16,533 nt of DNA from Gemmatimonadaceae bacterium (GTDB lineage Bacteria; Gemmatimonadota; Gemmatimonadetes; Gemmatimonadales; Gemmatimonadaceae): the NCBI GenBank assembly GCA_019689955.1, contig JADGGM010000006.1, forward strand, positions 1 through 16,533. Direction: 5' to 3'. This document shows positions 8,301-14,448 of this stretch, piece by piece (within the stretch, counting starts at the first letter, position 1; every line of letters starts with the position of its first letter). The notes below the pieces were generated by a model that saw nothing but the letters and a program-made list of their open reading frames with translations, did no database searches and had not been told where the DNA came from. Position numbers and translations under genes: made by a program.

Positions 8301-8629
8301 ACGCGGCCGCGGCGGCGGCGCGCGTCGCCGCGCGCGCGCCCGCCCCGCCCCCGCGGGCGCCCGCGCCCGTCCGCCGCCGCGGCGCGGCAGGGGCGCCGGC
8401 GACGCTGGCGAGCGCACGCGACGGGCTCCTCGCGGCCGCGATGGCCATGCAGCAGGCCGACGTCGCACCCACGGCCCGCGAGATCGCGGACTGCCGGCGC
8501 GCCCGCGCCACGGCCGATGCGGTGATGGCCCGATGGACCGCGCTCGAGCGCCGCGACCTTCCGGCACTGAACGCGAAACGCAAGGCCGCCGGGAAGCCGC
8601 CGGTGACGATCCCGTCCGTCGGGCGCTGA
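5327..8629 (+). CDS. Large secreted Asp-box (VPS10/sortilin-like) beta-propeller protein
   Basis: This protein has 1100 residues. GTG 5327 is preferred: GGAGA at 5313-5317 is correctly spaced and the start gives a signal peptide ending ...AVRAQ. Eleven Asp-box-like turns (S/T-x-D-x-G-x-T-W) run from residue 74 to about 706, including STDYGSTW (74-81), STDAGATW, STDGGRTF, STDGGTTW, STDGGEHW, TEDGGVTW, TTDRGHSW, TTDGGATW and SFDDGDHW. They imply one or two seven-to-ten-bladed propellers, as in sortilin-type and BNR-repeat proteins. A beta-sandwich follows (about 800-840, PVTLEILDSAGTVIRSYSS), then RKGMHRVTWDLHYQP, then a helical tail with an Ala/Pro/Arg-rich linker near 990-1023. Databases often label such proteins glycosyl hydrolase, but I see no proven catalytic site. 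It is probably a periplasmic or surface binding protein, cotranscribed with the serine hydrolase. Confidence 0.88.
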   Translation: MLRSVLRPATALATIASLAASARAVRAQSADVFSAMRWRSIGPTRAGRARALSGVPSQPNVFYVGFDNGGVWRSTDYGSTWQPLFDREPTGSIGAIAVAPSDPNIIYVGTGAGIIRPDLAVGNGMYKSTDAGATWTHLGLDDSQMIANVDVDPRDPNRLFVAVLGHPYGPNAERGVFRSTDGGRTFQKVLYKDEYTSANDVRIDPHDPNIVYAALWQQQEGFRESLSFGGAGGGIYKSTDGGTTWRQLTNGLPTVLQANLAIAPSNPATLYATVAGATPNGRTGFGGGAIGFYKSTDGGEHWTLVNGAGLTGRTPDMRPLARIGGGDLPTITVDPSNENVVYSASVVLWRTEDGGVTWSAVRGAPGGDDYQKAWINPTNPNILLVVTDQGAVVSANRGASWSNWYTQPTAAMYHVSIDNAFPYRVCGGQQDAGSACVASRSMDGETTFHDWHPVNIQEYGIAAPDPRDPDLVFGSMRTNVSLYDRRTGQTTYVGPDMSGHDAAGHDVGRNVRTMPIAWSPVNPDVLYYTSNVVWKTTDRGHSWTRISPDLARATWAVPASAGKYASSVTPSPQGAITAFSPSPRNANVLWAGTDDGNIQVTTDGGATWRNVTPPAIKPWTRIFNIDAGHFDDRTAYAAANTLRIDDLNPHFWRTHDGGKTWTEIDNGIAPGAVANSIREDPRQRGLLYAATDQQVWVSFDDGDHWESLRLNMPAISVRDLEVKDDSTCLCADLIAGTHGRGFWILDDVTPLRQAARARAATVAYLFEPITAVRVRFGTNDPTPWPPELPAGENPPPGGIIDYYLAADAPGPVTLEILDSAGTVIRSYSSADPVLSPHPALDPAAYDRLCQRTPTAPYCRLPLYWPAPPMTISTRKGMHRVTWDLHYQPVTTDDGSAADDESATGAVPHRTYPMVNAPWAPPGRYTVRLTVGGKRYTQPLTLRLDPRVHTSPAALAQLARLSREMYDGAVAAQRAYTTARALSARLAALGDPDAAAAAARVAARAPAPPPRAPAPVRRRGAAGAPATLASARDGLLAAAMAMQQADVAPTAREIADCRRARATADAVMARWTALERRDLPALNAKRKAAGKPPVTIPSVGR

Positions 8630-8646
8630 CACGACGCTGACGATCG

Positions 8647-8664
8647 GCCACGCACGCGTGTGGC
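8647..8664 (+). terminator. Small hairpin after the Asp-box gene
   Basis: GCCACGC at 8647-8653 pairs with GTGTGGC at 8658-8664 (seven pairs, one G-U) around the loop ACGC. It lies 18 bases after the stop of the propeller gene. There is no U-tract, so this is only a plausible terminator. Confidence 0.4.
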
Positions 8665-8688
8665 ACGCGCCCCGGATGATGAGGGCTC

Positions 8689-8717
8689 TTGGCGACACCG
8701 CGCCGCTGGGGCATACC
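8689..8717 (+). promoter_or_regulatory. Possible promoter of the outer-membrane protein gene
   Basis: TTGGCG (8689-8694) and CATACC (8712-8717) are spaced by 17 bases, giving a leader of about 80 bases. The -10 match is poor. The leader contains a nested fold at 8732-8771: GATGC/GCATC outside and TCGCAC/GTGCGA inside. Confidence 0.3.
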
Positions 8718-8804
8718 GAATGCGAAGGGGGGATGCGAGCGCGGTCGCACGGGGTCGGCGTGCGATGCATCTCGGGGTGGTACACGCAGGTGGTAGGAGT
8801 CGTT

Positions 8805-9419
8805 ATGCAGTCCAGGTCGAAGAGCGCTCTGCGCGTCGGAGCCATGGTGACCGTGTGTGCGTTCGTGCTCACGTCGACTGCGGCCGCGCAGGGGCCGTGG
8901 CGGGATCACGGGCGCCATCGTCGGTACGCAGCCGGGCCATCGATCAAGCTCGGGGCGCTCGGGGGCGCCACCTTCCCGCTCGGCGCAACGAAGAACGGGA
9001 TCGATCCCGGGTGGGGCGCGGGGGTGCTGCTCGACGTGACGGGGCCGCGCGTCCCGGTCGGCTTCCGGCTTGCCGGAACGTACCAGCGCCTCATACCGTC
9101 CTCCGCCACCGCGAACGGCGGAGTGAACCTCTGGGGTGGGGACGCCAATCTCCTCTTCACGATCCCGGGCCGGATCCCGCTCAAGCCGTACCTGACGGCC
9201 GGGGTCGGGCTGTACCGCGTGCGGAACAACATCACGGAGTCCACGGGGATCCGATCGGGAGCGAACACGAGCTTCGCCTGGAACGGCGGCGCCGGCTTGC
9301 GCTCCGACGTCGGCCGCGTCGGCGTCTTCCTCGAGGCCCGCTATCTCCAGATCTTCACCGACGGCCACGACATCCGGACGATGCCGGTGACCTTCGGGCT
9401 GATGGTGGGCACCTTCTGA
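8805..9419 (+). CDS. Outer-membrane beta-barrel protein candidate
   Basis: This 204-residue protein starts at ATG 8805 after TAGGAG (8794-8799); upstream in-frame starts only add a non-signal lead. Its signal peptide ends ...VLTSTAAAQ near residue 29. A basic patch follows (WRDHGRHRR at 32-40). The rest alternates short amphipathic strands with Gly turns: SIKLGALGGATFPLG (46-60), GWGAGVLLDV (69-78), VGFRLAGTYQRL (85-96), LKPYLTAGVGLYRV (126-139), AWNGGAGLRSDV (158-169), VGVFLEARYLQIF (172-184) and VTFGLMVGTF at the end. The terminal Phe and this strand pattern match the OmpA/OprF/Opa-like 8-stranded barrel superfamily. It is probably a structural or adhesion porin-like protein of the outer membrane; no specific ligand can be given. 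It appears monocistronic, with its own leader. Confidence 0.82.
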   Translation: MQSRSKSALRVGAMVTVCAFVLTSTAAAQGPWRDHGRHRRYAAGPSIKLGALGGATFPLGATKNGIDPGWGAGVLLDVTGPRVPVGFRLAGTYQRLIPSSATANGGVNLWGGDANLLFTIPGRIPLKPYLTAGVGLYRVRNNITESTGIRSGANTSFAWNGGAGLRSDVGRVGVFLEARYLQIFTDGHDIRTMPVTFGLMVGTF

Positions 9420-9428
9420 GTGGGCGCC

Positions 9429-9466
9429 CCCACGTGTGCGCCACCTGAGCGCCGCACCCTCGTGGG
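9429..9466. terminator. Nested stem-loop between convergent genes
   Basis: CCCACG (9429-9434) pairs with CGTGGG (9461-9466). Inside it GTGCG (9436-9440) pairs with CGCAC (9453-9457), leaving a 12-base loop and a small internal loop (T opposite CCT). It lies between the convergent stops at 9419 and 9519, so it may serve both genes. Confidence 0.5.
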
Positions 9467-9518
9467 CCCGCGCGTCTGTGCTGCCATCGCCGAGCGCAAG
9501 CGGAATGACTGATGAAAG

Positions 9519-10355
9519 TCACCTCACGGTCGCTCGCTTCTTCACCGGTCTGCGCAGCGCTTCCTCGATCGCCTGCTGGGCGAGCTTCGCCATGATTCGG
9601 TAGCCGGCGAGGTTCGGGTGGACCCCGTCGGCGGAGAGCGACGGCGGAAGACCCTGCCGAGTGTCGGCCATCGCGGAGTGGAAGTCGAGATACACCGCGC
9701 CGTGCGAGGCCGCGTAGCGCGCGATCCAGGCGTTGAGCGCGACGATCTTCTGCGCCGGCGCGAGCCCCGGGCGCCACGGGTAGTCGTACGCCGGGAGGAC
9801 CGAGGAGAGCACCACGCGGATCCCGTTCGCCTGGGCCAGCTCCGTCATCGAGGCGAGGTTGTCCTCGATCATCTCGAGCGTCGACGGCCCGGTGTTCCCC
9901 GCGATGTCGTTGGTGCCGGCGAGGATCACCACCACCGCCGGGTGGAGGGCGATCACGTCCTGCCGGAAGCGGACGAGCATCTGCGGCGTGGTCTGCCCGC
10001 TGATCCCGCGGCCGATGTACGGCTTGCCGGGGAAGAGCGTATCGAAGTATTGCGCCCACCCCTCGGTGATCGAGTTCCCCATGAACACCACGCGTCGCTC
10101 CCCGGTGGCCGGGGGTCCGAGCTTCGCGTTCGCCTCGCGGTAGTGCGCGAGGTCCGCCCAATCCTTCAGCAAACGATCCTCCTGAGCCTGGCGCCGCCGA
10201 GCCGCCGCCGAGTCGCCCCCGCCCCGCGCCGCCGTGAGGCTCCCCTGGGCCAAGAGCGGCGCGTGCGCGAGCGCCGCGATTGCGAGCCCCGCCACGAGCA
10301 CGCGCGCGAGGCAGTGCATGGAGCACACCGCGCGTGGGTCGAGCCGATCAGCCAT
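9519..10355 (-). CDS. Secreted SGNH/GDSL-family hydrolase
   Basis: This 278-residue exported esterase-type enzyme starts at ATG 10355, preceded by GGAGGAGATGGAG. Its signal peptide spans about residues 1-37 (...ALAHAPLLAQ). All SGNH blocks are present: FMGNSITEGW with nucleophile Ser95, GRGISGQTT with the block-II Gly, AGTNDI with Asn149, and SADGVHPNLAGY with Asp243 and His246. The order and spacing resemble PAF-acetylhydrolase-like and acyl-CoA thioesterase I-like GDSL enzymes. Likely substrates are acyl or acetyl esters on lipids or polysaccharides outside the cytoplasmic membrane; sequence alone does not choose among them. Residues 45-75 form a charged helix between signal and catalytic domain. 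The gene ends facing the outer-membrane protein gene and stands alone, divergent from the SDR gene. Confidence 0.92.
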   Translation of the reverse strand: MADRLDPRAVCSMHCLARVLVAGLAIAALAHAPLLAQGSLTAARGGGDSAAARRRQAQEDRLLKDWADLAHYREANAKLGPPATGERRVVFMGNSITEGWAQYFDTLFPGKPYIGRGISGQTTPQMLVRFRQDVIALHPAVVVILAGTNDIAGNTGPSTLEMIEDNLASMTELAQANGIRVVLSSVLPAYDYPWRPGLAPAQKIVALNAWIARYAASHGAVYLDFHSAMADTRQGLPPSLSADGVHPNLAGYRIMAKLAQQAIEEALRRPVKKRATVR

Positions 10356-10463
10356 GTCTCCATCTCCTCCGCGAAAAGGGAACGAGCTCCGGGCACCGCG
10401 CACAACATCCCCTGTGGACGCCCCGACCGCAAATGGAAGCGCGCGTCGAGAGCGCCCCTTAGC

Positions 10464-10602
10464 ATGACTCCTGCGCTCCCGCCGTGCGGTACCGTTTCGC
10501 TGCACACCGCATCGGACGAGCTCAACATCGGCGTGCCGGCGTGGCGGGCGGCCGTCGTGCCGCGTGTCGGGGAGCGCCTGACGCTCGTGCGTCATCCCCC
10601 CC
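10464..10602 (+). pseudogene. Possible gene remnant or misread small ORF
   Basis: From ATG 10464 the frame reads MTPALPPCGTVSLHTASDEL and then NIGVPAWRAAVVPRVGERLT, with a plausible strand-helix-strand composition and G/C-ending codons. It then runs into a C7 homopolymer and becomes Arg/Gly-rich nonsense that overlaps the SDR gene in another frame. There is no ribosome-binding site. It could be a decayed gene, a gene broken by a homopolymer error, or chance. I do not recognise a family. Confidence 0.28.
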
Positions 10603-10621
10603 GACGCCGCGTGTGGGGGGG
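10596..10621. repeat. C7-N12-G7 inverted repeat upstream of the SDR gene
   Basis: Seven C (10596-10602) and seven G (10615-10621) can pair across a 12-base loop that itself contains ACG-CCG-CGT. It lies 72 bases before the SDR start. It could terminate upstream transcription or structure the SDR leader. Homopolymer lengths here are also prone to sequencing error. Confidence 0.45.
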
Positions 10622-10692
10622 CGCGTTACCATGCGGCACAGCGCCATCGGCGCGACGGTACCACCGTGGACTCGAGCACTCGGGGGGGCTGC

Positions 10693-11436
10693 GTGAAACG
10701 CTTCGAAGGGAAGATCGCGATCGTCACCGGCGCGGCGAGCGGGATCGGCGCGGCGATCGCACGCCGGCTCGCCGGCGAGGGTGCGGCGGTCGCGGTGAGC
10801 GACGTGCACGCCGATCCGGCCGCCGCGCTCGTGGCGGAGCTCCGCAAAGGCAACCACCGCGCGATCGCGGTGGAGACGGACGTGAGCCGCGAGGACGCGG
10901 TCCGCGACCTGGTCGACCGGACCGTGGCCGAGCTCGGGCCGCTCGACATCATGGTCAACAACGCGGGGATCGGCGAGGAGCCGACGCCGATCGATGAGCG
11001 CACCGCGGAGGCGTGGCACCGGGTCATTCGTGTGAATCTCGACGGGGTCTTCTACGGCGTGAAGCACGCGGCGCGGGTGATGAAGGCGCGCGGCGGTGGT
11101 GGGGTGATCGTCAACATGGCGTCCATCCTCGGCGTCGTCGGCTTTAACGGCGCGCCCGCGTACACGGCGGCCAAGCACGGCATCCTCGGCCTCACCAAGG
11201 CCGTCGCGCTCGAGCTCGCGCCGGCCGGGATACGCGTGGTCGCGGTGGACCCGGCGTTCATCCGCACGCCGCTCATCAGCGGGAGCCTGGCGGAGGCGGT
11301 CCTCCCGCTCCACCCGATCGGCCGCCTGGGGGAGCCCGACGAGGTGGCGGGGCTCGTCGCGTACCTCGCTTCGGCGGAGGCGGCGTTCGTCACCGGGGCG
11401 TCGTATCTCATCGACGGCGGGTACACGGCGCAGTAG
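10693..11436 (+). CDS. Short-chain dehydrogenase/reductase (classical SDR)
   Basis: This is a 247-residue cytoplasmic oxidoreductase. GTG 10693 is chosen because it gives the usual SDR beginning (MKRFEGKIAIVTGAASGIG) and follows a G-rich stretch; GTG 10666 would add nine atypical residues. Motifs: TGAASGIG at 12-19 (dinucleotide binding), Asp37 at the end of strand 2 (favours NAD(H) over NADP(H)), NNAG at 89-92, and the catalytic tetrad Asn115, Ser144, Tyr157, Lys161 (PAYTAAKHG). The loop after strand 6 reads VDPAFIRTPL, with Ala in place of the Gly of the usual PG motif. The C-terminal SYLIDGGYTAQ is typical. It resembles FabG/glucose-dehydrogenase-like members, but the substrate is unknown. 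The L,D-transpeptidase starts 22 bases later, so the two are probably cotranscribed without an obvious functional link. Confidence 0.92.
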   Translation: MKRFEGKIAIVTGAASGIGAAIARRLAGEGAAVAVSDVHADPAAALVAELRKGNHRAIAVETDVSREDAVRDLVDRTVAELGPLDIMVNNAGIGEEPTPIDERTAEAWHRVIRVNLDGVFYGVKHAARVMKARGGGGVIVNMASILGVVGFNGAPAYTAAKHGILGLTKAVALELAPAGIRVVAVDPAFIRTPLISGSLAEAVLPLHPIGRLGEPDEVAGLVAYLASAEAAFVTGASYLIDGGYTAQ

Positions 11437-11458
11437 ACCAATCGAGCGCACGGCGGCA

Positions 11459-13306
11459 ATGCGCAGGATCTCCATGGCGACGACGACCGGGACCGGTGAC
11501 GCGATCGGCGGTGCGGTCGGGTGCACGAGGCGCTCGCGCGTGTGCCGCGCCGCGCTGCTCGCGCTCCTGCTCGCCCTCCCCGCGTTCCCCGTGCGCGGTG
11601 TGCGCGCGCAGAGCGCCGTCACACCGCCGGCCGCGGACTCGATCGCCGACGCGCTGCGCGCGACGATCGCGCGCGCGGATCTCCCCGGTGCGTCGCTCCG
11701 CGATTACGAGCGTTACCGGGCGCCGCTCGGTCGCCTCTACGACATGGCCCGCGCGGCGCCGATCTGGACGTCCAACGGCCGCCCGACGCCGCGCGCCGAT
11801 GCCGCGATCGCGAGCCTTGCCGCCGCGGCGTCGCACGGTCTCCGTGCGCGAGACTACGACGCCGAGCCGCTCCGCGCGCGCGCCGCCGCCCGCGCCGCGG
11901 GGGCGGTCGGCGCGGCGGCGCCGCGGGCGAGCGAGGCGCCGGCGCGCCGCGAGCTCGTGGGCGACGTGCCCCGCGGCGCGCCGGTCGCCGTCGACCAGGC
12001 GGCGGTCGCGCGATTCGACGTCTGGCTCTCTCTTTCGGTGATGCGCTTCATGCAGCACCTCCACCGCGGCCGCGCGAACCCGCGCTCCCTGGGCTTCGCG
12101 CTCCCCGCCGACACGGTGCCGTTCGACCTCGCTGCCCAGACGCTTGCCGCGAGCCGGAGCGCCGACGTCGAGAGCGTCTTCCGCGCGGCCGAGCCTCCGT
12201 TCTCGCGCTACGCGGCGCTCGAGCGCGCGCTCGCGACCTATCGCGCGCTCGCGGCCGATACCACGCTGCACCTCCCGCCGCGCGCCGCGCGAAGTGTTCG
12301 CCCGGGGGATGTCTATGCCGGCGTCCCGGTGCTCCGCCGCCTCCTCTCGGCGCTCGGCGATCTCGCGCCGAGCGACACGGCACGTGCCGCCGCAGGGGCG
12401 GACGACGTGTACGACGCCCCGCTCGTCGGCGCCGTGCGCGCCTTCCAGGAGCGCCACGCCCTCGTCGCCGACGGCACCATCGGCCCCGCGACCATGGCAC
12501 AGCTCCGCGTCCCCCTGGCGCAGCGCGTTCGCCAGATCGAGCTGACGCTGGAGCGATGGCGGTGGCTCCCCGTGGAGCCGGGGCGGCGGTTCGCGGTGGT
12601 GAACATCGCCGGGTTTCGACTTTACCTCTTCAACCGCGACGTCGCGGGCGAGGCGCCCGTGCTCGCGTTGGACGTGATCGTCGGCCAGGCCTACCGCCGG
12701 CGCCGCACGCCGGTGTTCGTGGGCACGATGCGCTCCGTGGTCTTCCGGCCGTACTGGGACGTTCCGCCGAGCATCGCGCGCAACGAGATCATCCCCGCGA
12801 TCAGGAAGGACCCGGCGTATTTCACTCGCGAGGCGCTGGAGATCGTCCGCGGTACCGGCGCCGACGGCGTCCGCTACGCGCCGACCGCGGCGAACCTCGC
12901 CCGCGTGGCCGCGGGCACGCTCCGCATCCGCCAGCGCCCGGGGGAGAAGAACGCGCTCGGCCCGGTCAAGTTCATCTTCCCGAACGCGTACAATGTCTAC
13001 CTGCACGGCACGCCCGCGACGGAGCTGTTCGCGCACGCGCGCCGCGACTTCAGCCACGGGTGCATCCGCGTGAGCGACCCGGCCGCGCTCGCGACCTTCG
13101 TGCTCCAGGGGCAGGACGACTGGGACCGCCCGCGCATCGAGGCGGCGATGCGCGGCACTCGAACGGTCCAGGTGACGCTCGCTCGCCCGCTCCCCGTCTA
13201 CATCCTCTACGCCACCGCCGTCGTGGCCGACGACGGCAGGGTCTTCTTCTACCCCGACGTCTACGGCCACGACGCCGCGCTCGCGCGCGCGCTCGGTGCG
13301 CCGTGA
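11459..13306 (+). CDS. YcbB-like L,D-transpeptidase
   Basis: The protein has 615 residues and should form 3-3 (mDAP-mDAP) peptidoglycan crosslinks in the periplasm. ATG 11474 (after AGGA) is an equally good start and would remove five residues. An uncleaved anchor or long signal spans about 25-50. Residues 75-260 fit the scaffold domain of this family (PIWTSNGRPTPRADAAIASL at 100-119, SHGLRARDYDAEPL). A PG_binding_1-like repeat lies at 315-352 (VGAVRAFQERHALVADGTIG). The YkuD catalytic domain spans about 374-545, with YLHGTPA (His516) and FSHGCIRV (His533, nucleophile Cys535). Length, domain order and Cys position are close to E. coli YcbB/LdtD. The internal helix FRPYWDVPPSIARNEIIP is also family-typical. 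It ends at a strong stem-loop. Confidence 0.92.
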   Translation: MRRISMATTTGTGDAIGGAVGCTRRSRVCRAALLALLLALPAFPVRGVRAQSAVTPPAADSIADALRATIARADLPGASLRDYERYRAPLGRLYDMARAAPIWTSNGRPTPRADAAIASLAAAASHGLRARDYDAEPLRARAAARAAGAVGAAAPRASEAPARRELVGDVPRGAPVAVDQAAVARFDVWLSLSVMRFMQHLHRGRANPRSLGFALPADTVPFDLAAQTLAASRSADVESVFRAAEPPFSRYAALERALATYRALAADTTLHLPPRAARSVRPGDVYAGVPVLRRLLSALGDLAPSDTARAAAGADDVYDAPLVGAVRAFQERHALVADGTIGPATMAQLRVPLAQRVRQIELTLERWRWLPVEPGRRFAVVNIAGFRLYLFNRDVAGEAPVLALDVIVGQAYRRRRTPVFVGTMRSVVFRPYWDVPPSIARNEIIPAIRKDPAYFTREALEIVRGTGADGVRYAPTAANLARVAAGTLRIRQRPGEKNALGPVKFIFPNAYNVYLHGTPATELFAHARRDFSHGCIRVSDPAALATFVLQGQDDWDRPRIEAAMRGTRTVQVTLARPLPVYILYATAVVADDGRVFFYPDVYGHDAALARALGAP

Positions 13307-13308
13307 GG

Positions 13309-13348
13309 GGCGCGCGGATGCATCGTGGCTCCCGTGCATCTGCGCGCC
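13309..13348 (+). terminator. 14-bp stem-loop terminator after the L,D-transpeptidase
   Basis: GGCGCGCGGATGCA (13309-13322) pairs over its full length with TGCATCTGCGCGCC (13335-13348), with one G-U pair and a 12-base loop. It begins two bases after the stop. On the minus strand the same position becomes an A-C mismatch, so it favours plus-strand termination but may also act on the convergent hydrolase. Confidence 0.7.
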
Positions 13349-13356
13349 ATCGGGCG

Positions 13357-14286
13357 TCACCGGCTCGTCATCGCCGGTGCGGGCTGATCGAGGAAGGGGA
13401 TCACCACGGCCGCCAGCGCCGGGGCATTGAAGATGGTGTAGTGCGTGAGCCCCGGCAGGATCGCGAGCTGCGACGTGGGGCGCCCTGAGCCGTCCCACCC
13501 GCCGTCGCGCTTCCCGCCGCCCAGGAGCCCGAACACTTCCACTGCGTGCGCCGGGGGGAACATGTCCGCATCGGCGGCGACGATCAGCGTTGGTGCCGTG
13601 ATCCGTGCGACGTCGGCGGTGTAGTCGAAGTCCTTTTTCATCGCCTCGCCGATCTTCTCCAGGAGCCGCGGCCAGTCCTCGGGGCGCGGGGCGAGGGCGC
13701 TGTAGAGCTGATACATCGGCGTCTGCTTCATTGCCTCGGCCGCCGCGCCCACGCTCCCTTGCTGCGCGAGGATGTCTGGGTAAAACGCACTGCGCCGGAT
13801 CGGCATGGAGACGAGCACGAGCTTGTTCACCAGCTCCGGGTGCCGGAGCGCCATCTGGAACGCTACGCCGCCGCCGAGGGAGTACCCCATGACGTCGACC
13901 CGCTCGAGCCCCAGGTGCTTGATGAGCGCCGCGATGTCCCCGGCCATGAGCTCGACGCTCAGCGGCCGGTCGATGTCGGCGGTGCGACCGTGCCCTTGCA
14001 GGTCGACGGCGATCACCTGTCGCCCCTTGGCGAGCGCGTCGAGGTTGGGCCCGAACATCTCGATCGCCCCGAGCCCGCCGTGCAGGAGGATGAGCGGCGG
14101 CCCGGACCCGCGGACTTCGTAGTACAGCTTGATCCCGTTCACCTCGGCGTAGCGCCCCGCGCCCTGGGCGGCGCTGGAACCGCGCGGGACGCCCTGCGCG
14201 TGCGCCTCCGCGACGACGGCGAGCGCCGCGGCGGCCGCGAGGGTGACGGTCGTGTTGACGGTGGTGGTGGGTGAAGCGGAACGCAT
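13357..14286 (-). CDS. Secreted alpha/beta hydrolase (proline iminopeptidase/haloperoxidase-like fold)
   Basis: This 309-residue exported enzyme starts at ATG 14286, after AGGAGA eight bases upstream, and the signal peptide ends ...AEAHAQ near residue 31. An in-frame ATG at 14352 would place 22 polar residues before the signal and is unlikely. Motifs: YAEVNGIKLYYEVRGSGPP at 46-64, the oxyanion HGGLG at 69-73, VDLQGHGRT at 94-102, nucleophile elbow GYSLGGG with Ser136, acid near Asp239 (VAADADMFPP, Asp239 or Asp241) and His282 (LPGLTHYTIF). Residues 162-225 form the cap. This is the abhydrolase_1 pattern of secreted hydrolases; the substrate is undetermined. A stem-loop stands in its leader. 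The upstream minus-strand gene ends 162 bases away, so it may be transcribed separately. Confidence 0.9.
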   Translation of the reverse strand: MRSASPTTTVNTTVTLAAAAALAVVAEAHAQGVPRGSSAAQGAGRYAEVNGIKLYYEVRGSGPPLILLHGGLGAIEMFGPNLDALAKGRQVIAVDLQGHGRTADIDRPLSVELMAGDIAALIKHLGLERVDVMGYSLGGGVAFQMALRHPELVNKLVLVSMPIRRSAFYPDILAQQGSVGAAAEAMKQTPMYQLYSALAPRPEDWPRLLEKIGEAMKKDFDYTADVARITAPTLIVAADADMFPPAHAVEVFGLLGGGKRDGGWDGSGRPTSQLAILPGLTHYTIFNAPALAAVVIPFLDQPAPAMTSR

Positions 14287-14320
14287 TGCGCTGTCTCCTG
14301 TCGCGTGTTGTGTCCTGTTC

Positions 14321-14346
14321 GGGGACCGACCGTGGGCGGTGTCCCC
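14321..14346 (-). promoter_or_regulatory. Stem-loop in the leader of the alpha/beta hydrolase
   Basis: GGGGAC (14321-14326) pairs with GTCCCC (14341-14346), and ACCG (14329-14332) pairs with CGGT (14337-14340) around TGGG, with a CG bulge. On the minus strand it stands 35 bases before the hydrolase start and about 100 bases after the stop of the gene upstream. It may be a terminator of that gene or a leader structure. Confidence 0.4.
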
Positions 14347-14448
14347 GCTCATGAACGTGACGAACGGACGTCGGCGAAATCGACAGCTTGCGTTCCGCGT
14401 TCCGAGCGCCGGCCACGCCCTGTTCGCTGACGCTTCCCCGCCGACGCC

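Larger units (their letters stand above)
10356..10692. other. Divergent intergenic region with a coding-like fragment
   Basis: This 337-base gap separates the GDSL and SDR genes. Next to the GDSL gene it holds that gene's ribosome-binding site; a weak minus-strand TTGCGG-17-GATGTT is the only promoter candidate. Bases 10464-10602 read like protein on the plus strand, and a C7/G7 stem-loop follows at 10596-10621. A second homopolymer, G7 at 10682-10688, sits directly before the SDR start. Confidence 0.5.

Noticed and set aside
5297..8872. A 1191-residue open frame on the minus strand
   Set aside because: It is antisense to the Asp-box gene. Its product is Arg/Val/Ala/Asp-rich with no fold or signal, while the plus strand shows repeated motifs. 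It is a GC-rich shadow.
8142..9368. A 408-residue minus-strand open frame
   Set aside because: It is antisense to the end of the propeller gene and the barrel gene; rich in Arg, Pro and Ala with no signal or domain.
13358..13379. 7-bp inverted repeat CACCGGC/GCCGGTG overlapping the hydrolase stop
   Set aside because: It lies mostly within the coding end and next to a much stronger stem-loop; no independent role is supported.
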